The notes: generated by a model not told the origin, from the letters alone. Counted from the stretch's first letter, positions 8,398 to 17,778 are shown. The stretch is DNA of 64,000 nucleotides from Planococcus liqunii (GCF_030413595.1 NZ_CP129238.1:2418001-2482000); one strand, 5' to 3'. Program-made: numbers and translations.

Positions 8398-8640
8398 TTA
8401 TTTTTTAGCTGGTTTTCCAGGTTTAGTTGACGCTTTATTCATTTGAGCCATCATTTGGTTGATTTTTTTCTGAGACGGTTTTTGTCCCATTTGCATCATC
8501 ATGATTCGCAGCATTTCTTCATTGATTGGTGGATTGTCTTGCAAATATTTCATCATGTATCGGCGAGCGATATAGAATCCAAGTGCAACACCTGCGAGTA
8601 AAGCCACGATTACGATTAAGATCCAAATCCATGTATCCAT
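8398..8640 (-). CDS. yneF: YneF family small membrane protein (UPF0154)
   Basis: An 80-aa protein with one N-terminal membrane helix ([20 protein letters not shown], residues 4-23), then a conserved cytoplasmic tail ([20 protein letters not shown]... [18 protein letters not shown]). This is the UPF0154/YneF family; its function is not established. The start at 8640 is preceded by AAGGAGGTAAC. In B. subtilis yneF also lies just downstream of tkt, but there sirA (yneE) stands between them and here it does not. It has its own terminator and a TATAAT at 8689-8694 that may be its promoter. Confidence 0.93.
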   Translation of the reverse strand: MDTWIWILIVIVALLAGVALGFYIARRYMMKYLQDNPPINEEMLRIMMMQMGQKPSQKKINQMMAQMNKASTKPGKPAKK

Positions 8641-8732
8641 TCTTGTTACCTCCTTCGTGTTGCGTAAATAAGTAGTGCACCACAATGGATTATACTATAA
8701 ATCCGTTCCTGTGACCATAAGATGAAAATAAT

Positions 8733-8757
8733 AAAAGCGGAAGCAATCTTCCGCTTC
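8733..8757 (-). terminator. Terminator after tkt
   Basis: GCGGAAG (8737-8743) pairs with CTTCCGC (8748-8754), followed on the minus strand by TTTTATTATTTT. Confidence 0.85.
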
Positions 8758-8772
8758 CGCTTTTCTGTCATA

Positions 8773-10776
8773 TTATTGTTCGTTGATCAAATTCTTGACT
8801 TTGTTGACCACGTTTTCTGGAGTAAAGCCGAATTCTTTCATGATGCGCTCGCCCGGTGCACTTGCACCGAAGCGGTCGATGGAAAGGATATCGCCTTCAT
8901 CGCCAGTGTAGCGTTCCCAGCCGAATGATGATCCCATTTCGATCGCCAAACGTTTTTTCACTGTTTTTGGAATGACGGACTGTTTGTATTCTTTGTCTTG
9001 TTTCTCGAAACGGTCCCAAGAAGGCATCGATACAACAGAAACCGAAATTCCTTCTTCAGCCAATTGCTTCTGTGCTGCTACAGCAAGGCTGACTTCAGAT
9101 CCAGTCGCAAGAAGCAATGCTTGCGGGTTTTCTGCAGGAGAAACCACATACGCACCTTTTTCCACGCCGCTTTCTGAAAGCTCGCCTGAATGCTCAAGCA
9201 CTGGCAAGTCCTGGCGGGAAAGAACAAGCAAAGTTGGAGTTGTTTTTGCAGTCAATGCCAACTTCCAAGCTGCTTTTGTTTCGTTTGCATCTGCTGGACG
9301 GACAACGCTCAAATTCGGCATTGCACGAAGTGACGCAAGATGTTCAACCGGCTCGTGAGTCGGTCCATCTTCCCCGACCGCTACGCTGTCGTGTGTAAAT
9401 ACAAATGTTACTGGAAGTCCCATCAGTGCCGCCAAACGGATGGCTGGGCGTACGTAGTCGCTGAATACGAAGAACGTGCCGCCGAATACATGAAGGCCGC
9501 CGTGAAGCGCCATGCCGTTTAACGCAGTACCCATCGCAAATTCACGTACTCCAAACCAGATATTGCGTCCGGCTGGGTTTTCAGCGTCAAAGTCGCCTCC
9601 GCCTTTGATGTTGGTTTTGTTAGATCCTGCAAGGTCCGCACTGCCTCCGAAGAACGAAGGAACCGCTTTGGCAATGGCATTGACCATATCGCCAGAAGAC
9701 GCACGCGTCGCTTGCTTCTTGCCAACTTCATAAGTCGGGAATTCCGCATCGAAGTTTTCAGGAAGTTCACCTTTGATCGCTTTTTGAAGTTGAGCCGCAA
9801 GTTCCGGATGCTCGGATTCGTACTGTTTGTAAAGCTCGTTCCAAGCTGCTTCCGCTTTGCCGCCAAGCTCATCTGTTGCTTGTTTGAATGTTTCATAGAC
9901 TTCTTCAGGAACGTGGAAGTCCTGATCAAATGTCCACTTGTAGTATTCTTTAGCCAGTTTCATTTCGTCTTCGCCAAGTGGTGCACCGTGCGCATCTGCT
10001 TTACCGGATTTGTTTGGAGCTCCGTAGCCGATTACGGTTTTCACTTCAATGATTGTCGGTTTGTCGGATGACTGTTTAGCCTGAGCAATTTTTTCAGACA
10101 AATCGTCCAGCTCGTTGCCGTCGTTTACACGCAAGTAGTTCCAGCCATAAGACTCGAAACGTTTTTGAATGTCTTCCGAGAAACTCATGCTCAAGTCGCC
10201 ATCAAGCGAAATGTCGTTGCTGTCATAAAGGACAACCAATTTGTTCAATTTCAAATGGCCGGCAAGTGAGATCGCTTCACCAGCAACACCTTCCATCAAA
10301 TCCCCGTCTCCGCATAAAGCGAATGTGTGGTGGTCAACGATGTCCAGGTTTTCTTTATTGTATGTAGCTGCTAAATGGCGTTCTGCCATCGCCATTCCGA
10401 CTGCCATCCCAATCCCTTGTCCAAGCGGGCCCGTAGTGGCTTCTACACCTTTCGTGTGGTGGTATTCAGGGTGTCCAGGTGTTTTGGAATCCCATTGGCG
10501 GAAGTTTTTGATTTCGTCCAATGACAAGCCATATCCGCTTAAGTGAAGCAAGCTATATAGAAGCATCGATCCGTGTCCAGCCGATAACACAAAACGGTCG
10601 CGGTTGAACCAGTCCGGATTGCTCGGGTTATGGTGCATGTGTTTAGTCCATAAAGTGTAAGCCATAGGAGCAGCGCCCATTGGCAATCCAGGGTGGCCCG
10701 AATTAGCTTTTTCGATAGCATCTATGGAAAGTGTGCGAATCGTAGTCACTGCAAGTTGATCTGCATGGTTTGACAT
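8773..10776 (-). CDS. tkt: Transketolase
   Basis: A 667-aa thiamine diphosphate enzyme of the non-oxidative pentose phosphate pathway; it moves two-carbon units between sugar phosphates. The N-terminal half has the substrate histidine region ([13 protein letters not shown]) and the cofactor motif [13 protein letters not shown] (about residues 155-167). The pyrimidine domain follows ([14 protein letters not shown]), with the conserved Glu in [14 protein letters not shown] and [19 protein letters not shown]. Length is normal. A GAGAGGATG site precedes the ATG. It has its own promoter candidate and sits after the SOS genes yneA-yneB-ynzC, as in B. subtilis, but a terminator after ynzC separates the units. 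Confidence 0.97.
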   Translation of the reverse strand: MSNHADQLAVTTIRTLSIDAIEKANSGHPGLPMGAAPMAYTLWTKHMHHNPSNPDWFNRDRFVLSAGHGSMLLYSLLHLSGYGLSLDEIKNFRQWDSKTPGHPEYHHTKGVEATTGPLGQGIGMAVGMAMAERHLAATYNKENLDIVDHHTFALCGDGDLMEGVAGEAISLAGHLKLNKLVVLYDSNDISLDGDLSMSFSEDIQKRFESYGWNYLRVNDGNELDDLSEKIAQAKQSSDKPTIIEVKTVIGYGAPNKSGKADAHGAPLGEDEMKLAKEYYKWTFDQDFHVPEEVYETFKQATDELGGKAEAAWNELYKQYESEHPELAAQLQKAIKGELPENFDAEFPTYEVGKKQATRASSGDMVNAIAKAVPSFFGGSADLAGSNKTNIKGGGDFDAENPAGRNIWFGVREFAMGTALNGMALHGGLHVFGGTFFVFSDYVRPAIRLAALMGLPVTFVFTHDSVAVGEDGPTHEPVEHLASLRAMPNLSVVRPADANETKAAWKLALTAKTTPTLLVLSRQDLPVLEHSGELSESGVEKGAYVVSPAENPQALLLATGSEVSLAVAAQKQLAEEGISVSVVSMPSWDRFEKQDKEYKQSVIPKTVKKRLAIEMGSSFGWERYTGDEGDILSIDRFGASAPGERIMKEFGFTPENVVNKVKNLINEQ

Positions 10777-10816
10777 AAAAAAACATCCTCTCTAATACAA
10801 AATTTCATCCCTTTCT

Positions 10817-10845
10817 AGTGTAGTCAACAATAGAAAAGAATACAA
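10817..10845 (-). promoter_or_regulatory. Candidate promoter for tkt
   Basis: On the minus strand TTGTAT (10840-10845), 17 bases, TACACT (10817-10822), about 40 bases before the tkt start and after the ynzC terminator. Confidence 0.6.
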
Positions 10846-10847
10846 AT

Positions 10848-10882
10848 AAAAAAAGAATAAGTATTAATTTAAATACTTATTC
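10848..10882 (-). terminator. Terminator overlapping the ynzC stop
   Basis: GAATAAGTATT (10855-10865) pairs with AATACTTATTC (10872-10882); a run of A before it gives a T tract on the minus strand. The ynzC stop codon at 10864-10866 lies at the end of the stem. Confidence 0.85.
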
Positions 10883-11097
10883 TCGCGGATATTTTTAATT
10901 TTGTCAGGCGTTACATCGTCGCCGTTCGGATCGATCACTTTTACGTTTTCAATTGTTCCGCGCATCGTTTTGCGGAAAACCTGCAAATATTCTTCCCGCA
11001 AGGAAGATTGCTCTTTTGCTTCTTCAACTGACAAGCCAGCAGTTTTCGATTTACGCGATAATTCGTTGATTCGCTTTAATTTATCTGGAGATAACAT
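10864..11097 (-). CDS. ynzC: YnzC family protein (DUF896)
   Basis: A 77-aa protein, the same length as B. subtilis YnzC. An N-terminal helical hairpin (LSPDKLKRINELSRKSKTAG) is followed by the family-specific VKVIDPNGDDVTPDKIKNI. DUF896 proteins are small soluble helical proteins of uncertain function, repeatedly found downstream of SOS genes. The start at 11097 has AAAGGTGG seven bases upstream; the longer frame to 11142 is not family-like. It lies after yneB with a 57-base gap and ends at its own terminator, so it probably belongs to the LexA-controlled yneA unit. Confidence 0.93.
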   Translation of the reverse strand: MLSPDKLKRINELSRKSKTAGLSVEEAKEQSSLREEYLQVFRKTMRGTIENVKVIDPNGDDVTPDKIKNIRENKYLN

Positions 11098-11154
11098 CAA
11101 ATACCACCTTTCTTCTTTCATATCGTACAAAAGAAGAGGCATTTCTGCAATATA

Positions 11155-12122
<968 letters not shown>

Positions 12123-12137
12123 ATGAACCGCCTCCTA

Positions 12138-12218
12138 GGAATGTGTGTTCGGAATATATGTTCTTATGTTAATGCGAACAAGTGTTTTTGTCAACAAATA
12201 AATTCGAACCTATGTTTG
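12138..12218. promoter_or_regulatory. Three LexA (SOS) boxes between yneA and lexA
   Basis: Compared with the Bacillus SOS box CGAACRNRYGTTYC, the spacer holds three sites. CGAACACACATTCC is on the minus strand at 12138-12151. CGAACAAGTGTTTT is at 12175-12188 and CGAACCTATGTTTG at 12205-12218. Each departs from consensus at one or two positions in the second half. Site 3 covers the lexA -35, so LexA should repress its own gene and yneAB together. Confidence 0.85.
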
Positions 12219-12244
12219 CATTTCAAAGCCCAAGTTGATATACT
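12215..12244 (+). promoter_or_regulatory. lexA promoter
   Basis: TTTGCA (12215-12220), 18 bases, TATACT (12239-12244). The -35 shares bases with LexA box 3. Confidence 0.65.
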
Positions 12245-12289
12245 ATGGGTAGAAAAACATAACTGAACAACTAAAAAGAGGTGAAACTG

Positions 12290-12910
12290 TTGAAAAAAGT
12301 ATCGAAGCGCCAAGAAGATATTTTAACTTTCATAAAAGACGAAGTTCGGGCAAAAGGCTATCCGCCTTCCGTACGTGAAATTGGAGAAGCAGTTGGCTTG
12401 GCATCAAGTTCGACTGTCCATGGCCATTTGGCAAGATTGGAAAGCAAAGGCTTAATCCGGCGCGACCCGACAAAACCAAGAGCGATTGAAATTATCAGCA
12501 CAGACGATGCGTTAATCGAAAAAAATCCTGTATTGCATGTGCCTTTGATCGGTAAAGTTACGGCAGGCTTGCCAATTACGGCTATTGAAAACGTGGAAGA
12601 ATACTTCCCATTGCCGCAAAGCTACGGCACGGAAGAAGACCATATCTTCATGCTGGAAATTATGGGTGAAAGTATGATCGAAGCAGGCATCCTGAACGGG
12701 GACTACGTTGTTGTACGCCAGCAGCAGTCCGCAAACAATGGCGACATTGTTGTCGCAATGACTGCTGATGACGAAGCAACCGTCAAACGCTTTTTCCGCG
12801 AAGAAGGCTACTTCCGTTTGCAGCCTGAAAACTCCTCGATGGATCCGATTATCGTAGACCAAGTCTCCATTTTGGGCAAAGTCGTCGGCGTCTACCGCCA
12901 AATTCATTAA
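12290..12910 (+). CDS. lexA: LexA repressor
   Basis: A 206-aa SOS repressor. The N-terminal winged helix (residues about 1-65) has the recognition segment [20 protein letters not shown]. The C-terminal S24 peptidase domain has the self-cleavage bond A92-G93 (KVTAGLPI), catalytic S128 (GESMIEAG) and K166 (ATVKRFF). Activated RecA makes it cut itself. The start is a TTG at 12290: AGAGGTG lies 6 bases upstream and the protein then begins like B. subtilis LexA. The in-frame GTG at 12281 is part of the ribosome site itself. It diverges from yneA and is autoregulated. A strong terminator follows. Confidence 0.97.
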   Translation: MKKVSKRQEDILTFIKDEVRAKGYPPSVREIGEAVGLASSSTVHGHLARLESKGLIRRDPTKPRAIEIISTDDALIEKNPVLHVPLIGKVTAGLPITAIENVEEYFPLPQSYGTEEDHIFMLEIMGESMIEAGILNGDYVVVRQQQSANNGDIVVAMTADDEATVKRFFREEGYFRLQPENSSMDPIIVDQVSILGKVVGVYRQIH

Positions 12911-12958
12911 AAAAGATTGTTTCTTGTTAACCTATGCAAGAACCATGATGGCCCAAAC

Positions 12959-12994
12959 GAAAAAACGCTGAGATTTTTTTCTCAGCGTTTTTTC
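12959..12994. terminator. Bidirectional terminator after lexA
   Basis: AACGCTGAG (12964-12972) pairs with CTCAGCGTT (12981-12989), with an A run on the left and a T run on the right, between lexA and the convergent methyltransferase. Confidence 0.92.
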
Positions 12995-13016
12995 ATTTGG
13001 AATGACTTTGTGCTTT

Positions 13017-13748
13017 TTATTTTTCACACGAAAACACCAGCATGACCGGGATGCGCCGGCGCCGCTGATACTCTTCCTCGCTGGTGAACGATTGGCGGTC
13101 GGGTTCCCCTTCACGCAAAGCTTTCACTTTAAAACCGGCTCCTGTCAAAGCTGTAAAATAAGTTTCAATTGTCCGGTGGTGTTTGACGACGATTTTATCA
13201 ATCCAAGGTTCTTTTCGTTCACCTTGGATAAAATAGTCATCGACCAGCCAGTTTTCTCTTCTTTCACCGGCTTGCTTGCTTTCAAATGACGAAGTCGTCA
13301 AAGGATGCTGAACACTGAACAGGAAATGGCCTTGTTCGTTTAAGCTTGCGTACACTTTGGCAAATAATGTTTCGACATCTTCTATATAGTGTATGGCAAA
13401 GCGGGACGTCACTACATCAAACCTTCCCTTTGGAAAAGGGTATTCTTCCATTGTCCCTTGAAAAAGAGTGCCAGAGGTCTCTTTTAAGGTTTCCTTCGCC
13501 AATAAGGCCATGGCTTCAGATCCCTCGACTCCTTCATAGGATACTGCTCCTGCAGCCATCAGTTCACGCCCGAAAGCGGCATCTCCACAACCCAAATCCA
13601 GGATGCGCTTCCCGCTCACATCTCCTAACAGTTCGAAAATGATCGGCTTTTCAATTGCATTGTTCGGGCTTTCTTGCCGCCCTCTGCGTTTTAAATAATT
13701 CGATAAAAAATCAGTTTGGTCATATACACTTGAGCCTTTGAATTCCAA
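13017..13748 (-). CDS. Class I SAM-dependent methyltransferase
   Basis: A 243-aa Rossmann-fold methyltransferase. Motif I is RILDLGCGDAAFGRELMAAG (about residues 48-67) and binds S-adenosylmethionine. Motif II is near YEGVEGSEAMA, with the post-motif acidic region FDVVTSRFAIHYIEDV (about 115-130). The overall form is that of the UbiE/Coq5-like small-molecule methyltransferases of Bacilli. The substrate is unknown and neighbours do not help. The C-terminus ends in a basic RRRRIPVMLVFSCEK. It is convergent with lexA and shares the terminator between them. Confidence 0.88.
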   Translation of the reverse strand: MEFKGSSVYDQTDFLSNYLKRRGRQESPNNAIEKPIIFELLGDVSGKRILDLGCGDAAFGRELMAAGAVSYEGVEGSEAMALLAKETLKETSGTLFQGTMEEYPFPKGRFDVVTSRFAIHYIEDVETLFAKVYASLNEQGHFLFSVQHPLTTSSFESKQAGERRENWLVDDYFIQGERKEPWIDKIVVKHHRTIETYFTALTGAGFKVKALREGEPDRQSFTSEEEYQRRRRIPVMLVFSCEK

Positions 13749-13792
13749 TGCTGCGATTCCCCCTTTGTTTTCTATCCCATTTTTTGGCTATA

Positions 13793-13828
13793 AAACAAGC
13801 ATGCGCTGCGAGAGCGATGCTTGTTTTA
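13793..13828 (-). terminator. Terminator after the 13829 small gene
   Basis: AAAACAAGCAT (13793-13803) pairs with ATGCTTGTTTT (13818-13828); TTTTAT follows on the minus strand. Confidence 0.85.
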
Positions 13829-14023
13829 TCAAGATTCATTGACAACGATATATTTTACAAGATTAATCGTGATCCGGTAAATTTTTTTGCTTGCTTCATC
13901 CGTCACATCATATGTTCCGTTTGAAGGGATTTTGGCTAAAGCAGATTCTTTGTCTACAGCTTGTACAGAAAGAACAATCGTGTTGCCTTGGTCGAAATAA
14001 AATTCCACTTGAAATGTTTTCAT
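13829..14023 (-). CDS. Small hypothetical protein, paralogue of the 14958 gene
   Basis: A 64-aa protein of predicted beta strands: KTFQVEFYFDQGNTIVLSVQ at the start and KKIYRITINLVKYIVV at the end, with a short helix KESALAKI between. I do not recognise a named family. It resembles the protein at 14958-15182 in layout (MKxF, a YF[D/E]xG turn, a long strand, a helix, a closing strand with xIxLVK), which suggests an old duplication. AGAGGAGGTC precedes the ATG, so translation is credible. No signal or membrane segment is seen. A terminator follows. Confidence 0.7.
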   Translation of the reverse strand: MKTFQVEFYFDQGNTIVLSVQAVDKESALAKIPSNGTYDVTDEASKKIYRITINLVKYIVVNES

Positions 14024-14082
14024 TTGGTGACCTCCTCTGTTATTGCTTTAAGACGCTTCCTTCAGTGTAACATACCGGCAGG

Positions 14083-14508
14083 CTATTGCTGATTATATAT
14101 TTCTTTATAGGCAATAACTTTCAGGGCCAGCATTTCTTCCTCCGTCAGTTTGCCTTCCAGTTTCTGCACGGCTTCCTGTGGCGTCATGGTGCCGCTTTGG
14201 ACACCATTTCGTATCGTATTCAGTTCAGTCATGCCAACTTTTTGAACTAGTACCCGAGTCGCCTGTCCTGTTGTATTAAAGGGCAATGAACTTTCATCTG
14301 CTGCTTTTGCCTCTTCGATATACCCGGATAGCTCAGGATCGCTTTCTACATATTCCTTAACTTCATCCAGTTTCCCGCTGCTTTCCATTTGTTCAGTTGC
14401 CTCATCTACTATTTTCTCCGAAGCCATATTTGTTCCGAAATAATACACAGCAACGGCGCCTAAAGAAAACACAACGAGCAGTACAATTAAGACTTTCAAT
14501 ATTTTCAT
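14083..14508 (-). CDS. Membrane-anchored hypothetical protein
   Basis: A 141-aa protein. Residues about 4-24 are one hydrophobic helix (LKVLIVLLVVFSLGAVAVYY), a signal anchor without a lipobox cysteine. The remainder is acidic and helical (EKIVDEATEQMESSGKLDEV, EYVESDPELSGYIEEAKAAD) and should face outside. The C-terminal part (MTPQEAVQKLEGKLTEEEML) is helical as well. I recognise only a general likeness to small uncharacterised Bacillales surface proteins. A GGAGG site precedes the ATG at 14508. It sits in a run of small minus-strand genes of unknown function. Confidence 0.75.
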   Translation of the reverse strand: MKILKVLIVLLVVFSLGAVAVYYFGTNMASEKIVDEATEQMESSGKLDEVKEYVESDPELSGYIEEAKAADESSLPFNTTGQATRVLVQKVGMTELNTIRNGVQSGTMTPQEAVQKLEGKLTEEEMLALKVIAYKEIYNQQ

Positions 14509-14584
14509 CTATGAATCCTCCAATTTATCTTTGCTATTAAGACGCTACTCCAGCAAAAAAGTTACAGTCTCTAAAATAGACAAT

Positions 14585-14630
14585 ACCCTGAACCTGGACT
14601 CTTTTCTAGAAAAGGATCCAGTTTCAGGGT
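14585..14630. terminator. Long near-perfect hairpin, terminator-like
   Basis: ACCCTGAA (14585-14592) pairs with TTCAGGGT (14623-14630), CTGGA with TCCAG inside, and CTTTTC/AAAAG at the tip. It lies 20 bases after the stop of the 14650 gene. There is no good T tract on either strand, so the terminator call is tentative. Confidence 0.55.
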
Positions 14631-14649
14631 GTTGAGGGTCAAAGCTCAC

Positions 14650-14850
14650 TTAATTTTCGTTCTTCAGTTTCCGCTGCTCAGCTATCCACCAATCAATATG
14701 GTTTGAATCGAAAAAGATCATGTCTCCATATGCCTGGCTATGCGGAATCTTTCGTTGGGCCATAAAGTGCTGCACCCGCTCTTCGGTCATTGGGTAACCC
14801 ACTGTTTCCAAATATTCCAGCAGATTTTTTATCCCTTGTATCTTTTTCAT
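14650..14850 (-). CDS. Small helix-turn-helix-like (excisionase-type) protein
   Basis: A 66-aa protein. LLEYLETVGYPMTEERVQHF, then MAQRKIPHSQAYGDMIFFDSNHIDWWIAEQR, follows the layout of the small MerR/excisionase-type winged helix (HTH_17): helix, turn, recognition helix, a short wing holding the I/F-x-F-x strand, and a closing helix with W. It may bind DNA, or it may be a reduced member used for protein contact. No integrase or phage gene is near, so a phage excisionase role is not supported. A GGGGGTGA site precedes the ATG. A long hairpin follows. Confidence 0.65.
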   Translation of the reverse strand: MKKIQGIKNLLEYLETVGYPMTEERVQHFMAQRKIPHSQAYGDMIFFDSNHIDWWIAEQRKLKNEN

Positions 14851-14957
14851 TTAATCACCCCCACAAAATCCTCCTGGCACATATGCCACAGAAAATTCAG
14901 TACGAGTTATTAACATATTAAAAGGGTACTTTTATTCATACCCGATATGCAGCTTTT

Positions 14958-15182
14958 TTAACCCCCTCTTCTCGAAGTGGTCACCGGTTCCGTGTAATTT
15001 TTGATTTTCACTAATTTAATGTCGGTTTTATTAAAAATATTCAATTCGCCAAAGACATCTTCAAATTGGACAATATTTTCAGAAAGAGCCATTGCAGCGA
15101 CGTTTTCCCTCGACTCCGCTTCTACCGTTCTTTCAACTGTCAGCCCTTTTTCCAAAAAATACTGGATCACAAATTTTTTCAC
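14958..15182 (-). CDS. Small hypothetical protein, paralogue of the 13829 gene
   Basis: A 74-aa protein starting at a GTG (15182) with GAGGAGGTGAG upstream. MKKFVIQYFLEKGLTVERTV is followed by a helix (ESRENVAAMAL) and a closing strand FNKTDIKLVKIKNY, then a short unordered tail. The strand-helix-strand layout and several positions match the 64-aa protein at 13829-14023. No domain of known function is recognised. It is cytosolic by sequence. Confidence 0.7.
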   Translation of the reverse strand: MKKFVIQYFLEKGLTVERTVEAESRENVAAMALSENIVQFEDVFGELNIFNKTDIKLVKIKNYTEPVTTSRRGG

Positions 15183-15294
15183 GGTCTCACCTCCTCTTTA
15201 AACTTTCTTCAATCATCTGCTTGAATCCTTTAAAAACCAACGAATTTCAGCGATTTTCACTATTTCGGAAAAAGTCAGCAGCTTATACGTATCT

Positions 15295-15320
15295 AAAAAA
15301 GCCAGCATTGGTCTGCTGGC
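15295..15320 (-). terminator. Terminator after the DUF6376 lipoprotein gene
   Basis: GCCAGCA (15301-15307) pairs with TGCTGGC (15314-15320); the A run 15295-15300 gives a T tract on the minus strand. Confidence 0.88.
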
Positions 15321-15344
15321 AGTTCGGTTCTGAAAATGCTCTAT

Positions 15345-15791
15345 TTAATTGCCTAAATTTTTGATTTGTTCAATGATGCTGGTAATTTCCTGAAGAGATT
15401 GGAACGCCTGGTTATTCTTCAGCACTTCTGAATTGAGTTTGCCGCCTTCTATGTTCTCCAAATACAAGTCGATGCCTTCCACTGCGCGTTTGTTTTGGTC
15501 CACTACTTGCTGGTGCAGGTCTGCCCCGATTTCAGGGGCTTCCAGCTCATTGAATTCTTCGATATTTGTTTTCATTTCTTCCAGCTTTGTCTCCAGTTCT
15601 TTTGCAGCCTGCTCGTCATTGACCGCTCTTTTTGCCAGATCCGGGACTTCCTTGCCAAAAGCTGTGGCCTCGTTTGCGTATTCGGAAGCTTCCGTGGCGT
15701 AATTCAAAGTATTGTTGACCCCTTCAAGCGCCGAACAGCCGCTGAGCAACATGCCGCTTGCTATTAGAAATGCCAGAGATATCTTTTTCAT
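15345..15791 (-). CDS. DUF6376-type lipoprotein
   Basis: A 148-aa secreted lipoprotein. The signal is KKISLAFLIASGMLLSGC with the lipobox cysteine C19. The mature part is almost wholly helical (VNNTLNYATEASEYANEATA ... LKNNQAFQSLQEITSIIEQI) and fits the DUF6376 family common in Bacillales, whose role is unknown. The repeated A/E pattern suggests a coiled bundle. GCAGGAGGC precedes the ATG. It has its own terminator. It lies downstream of glnA on the same strand, but the glnA terminator intervenes. Confidence 0.85.
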   Translation of the reverse strand: MKKISLAFLIASGMLLSGCSALEGVNNTLNYATEASEYANEATAFGKEVPDLAKRAVNDEQAAKELETKLEEMKTNIEEFNELEAPEIGADLHQQVVDQNKRAVEGIDLYLENIEGGKLNSEVLKNNQAFQSLQEITSIIEQIKNLGN

Positions 15792-15888
15792 ATTGTGCCT
15801 CCTGCGTATACTGACTTATTGGCATCAGTATAACATGTAGCTTGCGATCTTTCTAAGGTTGGCAAGCATGATCAAGAATATAAAGAAA

Positions 15889-15923
15889 TAAAAAAACCGT
15901 TGAAGCTTAAAAGCTCCAACGGT
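15889..15923 (-). terminator. Terminator after glnA
   Basis: ACCGTTG-AGCT pairs with AGCT-CAACGGT (about 15896-15923); the A run on the left gives a T tract on the minus strand. Confidence 0.88.
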
Positions 15924-15930
15924 CCATCTA

Positions 15931-17265
15931 TTAATACATCTTCAAGTATTGCTCGCGCTCCCATGGGTGTACGGCAATGCGGAACATGTCCCACTCAATT
16001 TCTTTTGCTTCAACAAAGTTATTGAGGATGTGCTCGCCAAGAGCTTTCTTCATCACTTCGTCGCTTTGCAGTTCTTGTAGTGCGGCATACAATGTCGGCG
16101 GAAGGTCTTGGATGCCAACAGCTTCGCGTTCTTTCCGGTTCATTGCATAGATGTTGCGGTCAACCGCTTTCGGCGGCGTCATTTTGTTCTTGATGCCATC
16201 AAGGCCAGCTGCTAAAAGAGCCGCCATTGCCAGATACGGATTGGCTGCTGGATCTACTGAACGCACTTCTACACGCGTCGACAAACCGCGTGAAGCCGGA
16301 ACGCGAATCAACGGACTGCGGTTTTGCCCCGACCAAGCCACATAGCAAGGCGCTTCATATCCTGGCACCAATCGTTTATACGAGTTGACTGTAGGATTTG
16401 TAATTGCCGTAAAGCCTTGGGCGTGCTCAAGAATCCCCGCTAAGAACTGGTAAGCTGTTTCGCTTAATTTCATTTCGCCGTCTTCGTCAAGGAACGCATT
16501 TTCGTTTCCTTTGAAAAGGGAAACGTTCATGTGCATCCCTGATCCGCTCACACCGAATAATGGCTTCGGCATAAATGTAGCATGCAATCCGTGTTTACGC
16601 GCAATCGTCTTAACGACCAATTTGAACGTCTGAATATCATCACATGCTTTCAAGGCAGCAGCATATTTAAAGTCGATTTCGTGCTGGCCTGGAGCTACTT
16701 CATGATGGGAAGCTTCAATTTCAAAGCCCATCTCTTCCAATTCCAAAACGATGTCGCGGCGGCAGTTTTCGCCAAGGTCCATAGGAGCCAAGTCAAAATA
16801 TCCGCCGTTGTCGTTCAGTTCAAGCGAAGGTTCCCCGCTCGCGTCCAATTTGAACAGGAAGAATTCCGGTTCCGGCCCAAGGTTGAAATGCGTGAAGCCC
16901 AGCTCTTCCATTTCTTTAAGTACACGTTTTAAGTTATTGCGTGGATCGCCTTCAAACGGCGTACCATCCGCACGGTAAATGTCGCAGATCAAACGCGCGA
17001 CTTTCCCTTTCCCGGTGATCCAAGGGAAGACGACCCAAGTATCCAAATCCGGGAATAAGTACATATCCGATTCTTCGATGCGCACAAATCCATCGATGGA
17101 AGAACCGTCGAACATCATTTTATTATCGAGTGCTTTGTCCAATTGGGACGTCGGAATTTCAACGTTTTTAATGATTCCGAGGATGTCGGTGAATTGCAGT
17201 CGGATAAAGTTTACTTCTTCTTCTTTCACTAATCGTTTAATGTCTTCCTTCGTGTACTTGCCCAT
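15931..17265 (-). CDS. glnA: Glutamine synthetase type I
   Basis: A 444-aa enzyme making glutamine from glutamate, ammonia and ATP; it works as a dodecamer. Length and sequence match the GSI-alpha type of Firmicutes, which lacks the adenylylation site and is controlled by feedback inhibition. Visible parts are the N-terminal [10 protein letters not shown] loop, the metal/ATP site region [21 protein letters not shown], and the Arg-rich NRSPLIRVP. The feedback-inhibited enzyme of B. subtilis also holds GlnR and TnrA in their active or inactive states. It follows glnR in one operon, 38 bases after its stop, behind a GlnR-box promoter. Confidence 0.98.
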   Translation of the reverse strand: MGKYTKEDIKRLVKEEEVNFIRLQFTDILGIIKNVEIPTSQLDKALDNKMMFDGSSIDGFVRIEESDMYLFPDLDTWVVFPWITGKGKVARLICDIYRADGTPFEGDPRNNLKRVLKEMEELGFTHFNLGPEPEFFLFKLDASGEPSLELNDNGGYFDLAPMDLGENCRRDIVLELEEMGFEIEASHHEVAPGQHEIDFKYAAALKACDDIQTFKLVVKTIARKHGLHATFMPKPLFGVSGSGMHMNVSLFKGNENAFLDEDGEMKLSETAYQFLAGILEHAQGFTAITNPTVNSYKRLVPGYEAPCYVAWSGQNRSPLIRVPASRGLSTRVEVRSVDPAANPYLAMAALLAAGLDGIKNKMTPPKAVDRNIYAMNRKEREAVGIQDLPPTLYAALQELQSDEVMKKALGEHILNNFVEAKEIEWDMFRIAVHPWEREQYLKMY

Positions 17266-17303
17266 GTTCTCTTCACTCTCCTATAAGTTTTATGTAACCC
17301 GTC

Positions 17304-17687
17304 TCAATGGAAGAAACGGGATAAATCCCCCTGGCGATGACCGCCTCTGTCATAAGCCTTTAAGCTCATGAATTCTTCCCGCATAATCTGGCGCAATTCA
17401 GCATCGCTGATTGTTTTCGGATTAGCTTGTTCAACTTTTGGCTGAACGTTCATGGAAAAAATTTTCTTGATGCCGGCCATATTCAAGCCTTGATCCAAAT
17501 AATCTTTGATCTCCAGCAGGGTATCCACGTCATTTAACGAAAACATGCGCTTATTTCCCTCTGTTCGGGCAGGGCTGATCAGCTCGTGCTCTTCATAGTA
17601 ACGGATTTGGCGCGCTGTGAGTTCCGTCAGCTGCATGACAATGCTGATTGGAAGAAGCGGCATGGTCCGGCGAACCCGATTCGTCAT
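17304..17687 (-). CDS. glnR: GlnR, MerR-family nitrogen repressor
   Basis: A 127-aa repressor of nitrogen genes. The MerR-type N-terminal domain is seen in LPISIVMQLTELTARQIRYY, then EEHELISPARTEGNKRMFSL. The C-terminal tail ending QGDLSRFFH is the segment that in B. subtilis keeps GlnR monomeric until feedback-inhibited glutamine synthetase releases it. The start at 17687 has AAAGGGTG upstream and gives the family N-terminus; an earlier ATG at 17705 lacks a site. It is the first gene of glnRA. Two GlnR boxes lie on its promoter, so it represses itself. Confidence 0.97.
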   Translation of the reverse strand: MTNRVRRTMPLLPISIVMQLTELTARQIRYYEEHELISPARTEGNKRMFSLNDVDTLLEIKDYLDQGLNMAGIKKIFSMNVQPKVEQANPKTISDAELRQIMREEFMSLKAYDRGGHRQGDLSRFFH

Positions 17688-17721
17688 TTTTTTCACCCTT
17701 TTCACTTATTACTACTCTCTC

Positions 17722-17750
17722 AGTATAAGTCATGTCAGTTTATCTGTCAA
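17722..17750 (-). promoter_or_regulatory. glnRA promoter
   Basis: A strong sigma-A promoter on the minus strand: TTGACA (17745-17750), 17 bases, TATACT (17722-17727). Confidence 0.88.
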
Positions 17751-17772
17751 CACCATGTAAGATAACCTGACA
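17733..17772. promoter_or_regulatory. Two GlnR/TnrA boxes of the glnRA operator
   Basis: The consensus TGTNA-N7-TNACA is met exactly at 17756-17772 (TGTAA...TGACA). It is met with one mismatch at 17733-17749 (TGTCA...TGTCA), where the box covers the -35 region. The two boxes are 23 bases apart, about two helical turns. Confidence 0.85.
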
Positions 17773-17778
17773 CATTAA

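Noticed and set aside
14650..14850. Excisionase of an integrated element
   Set aside because: No integrase, attachment-site repeats or phage genes are nearby; only a fold-level likeness.
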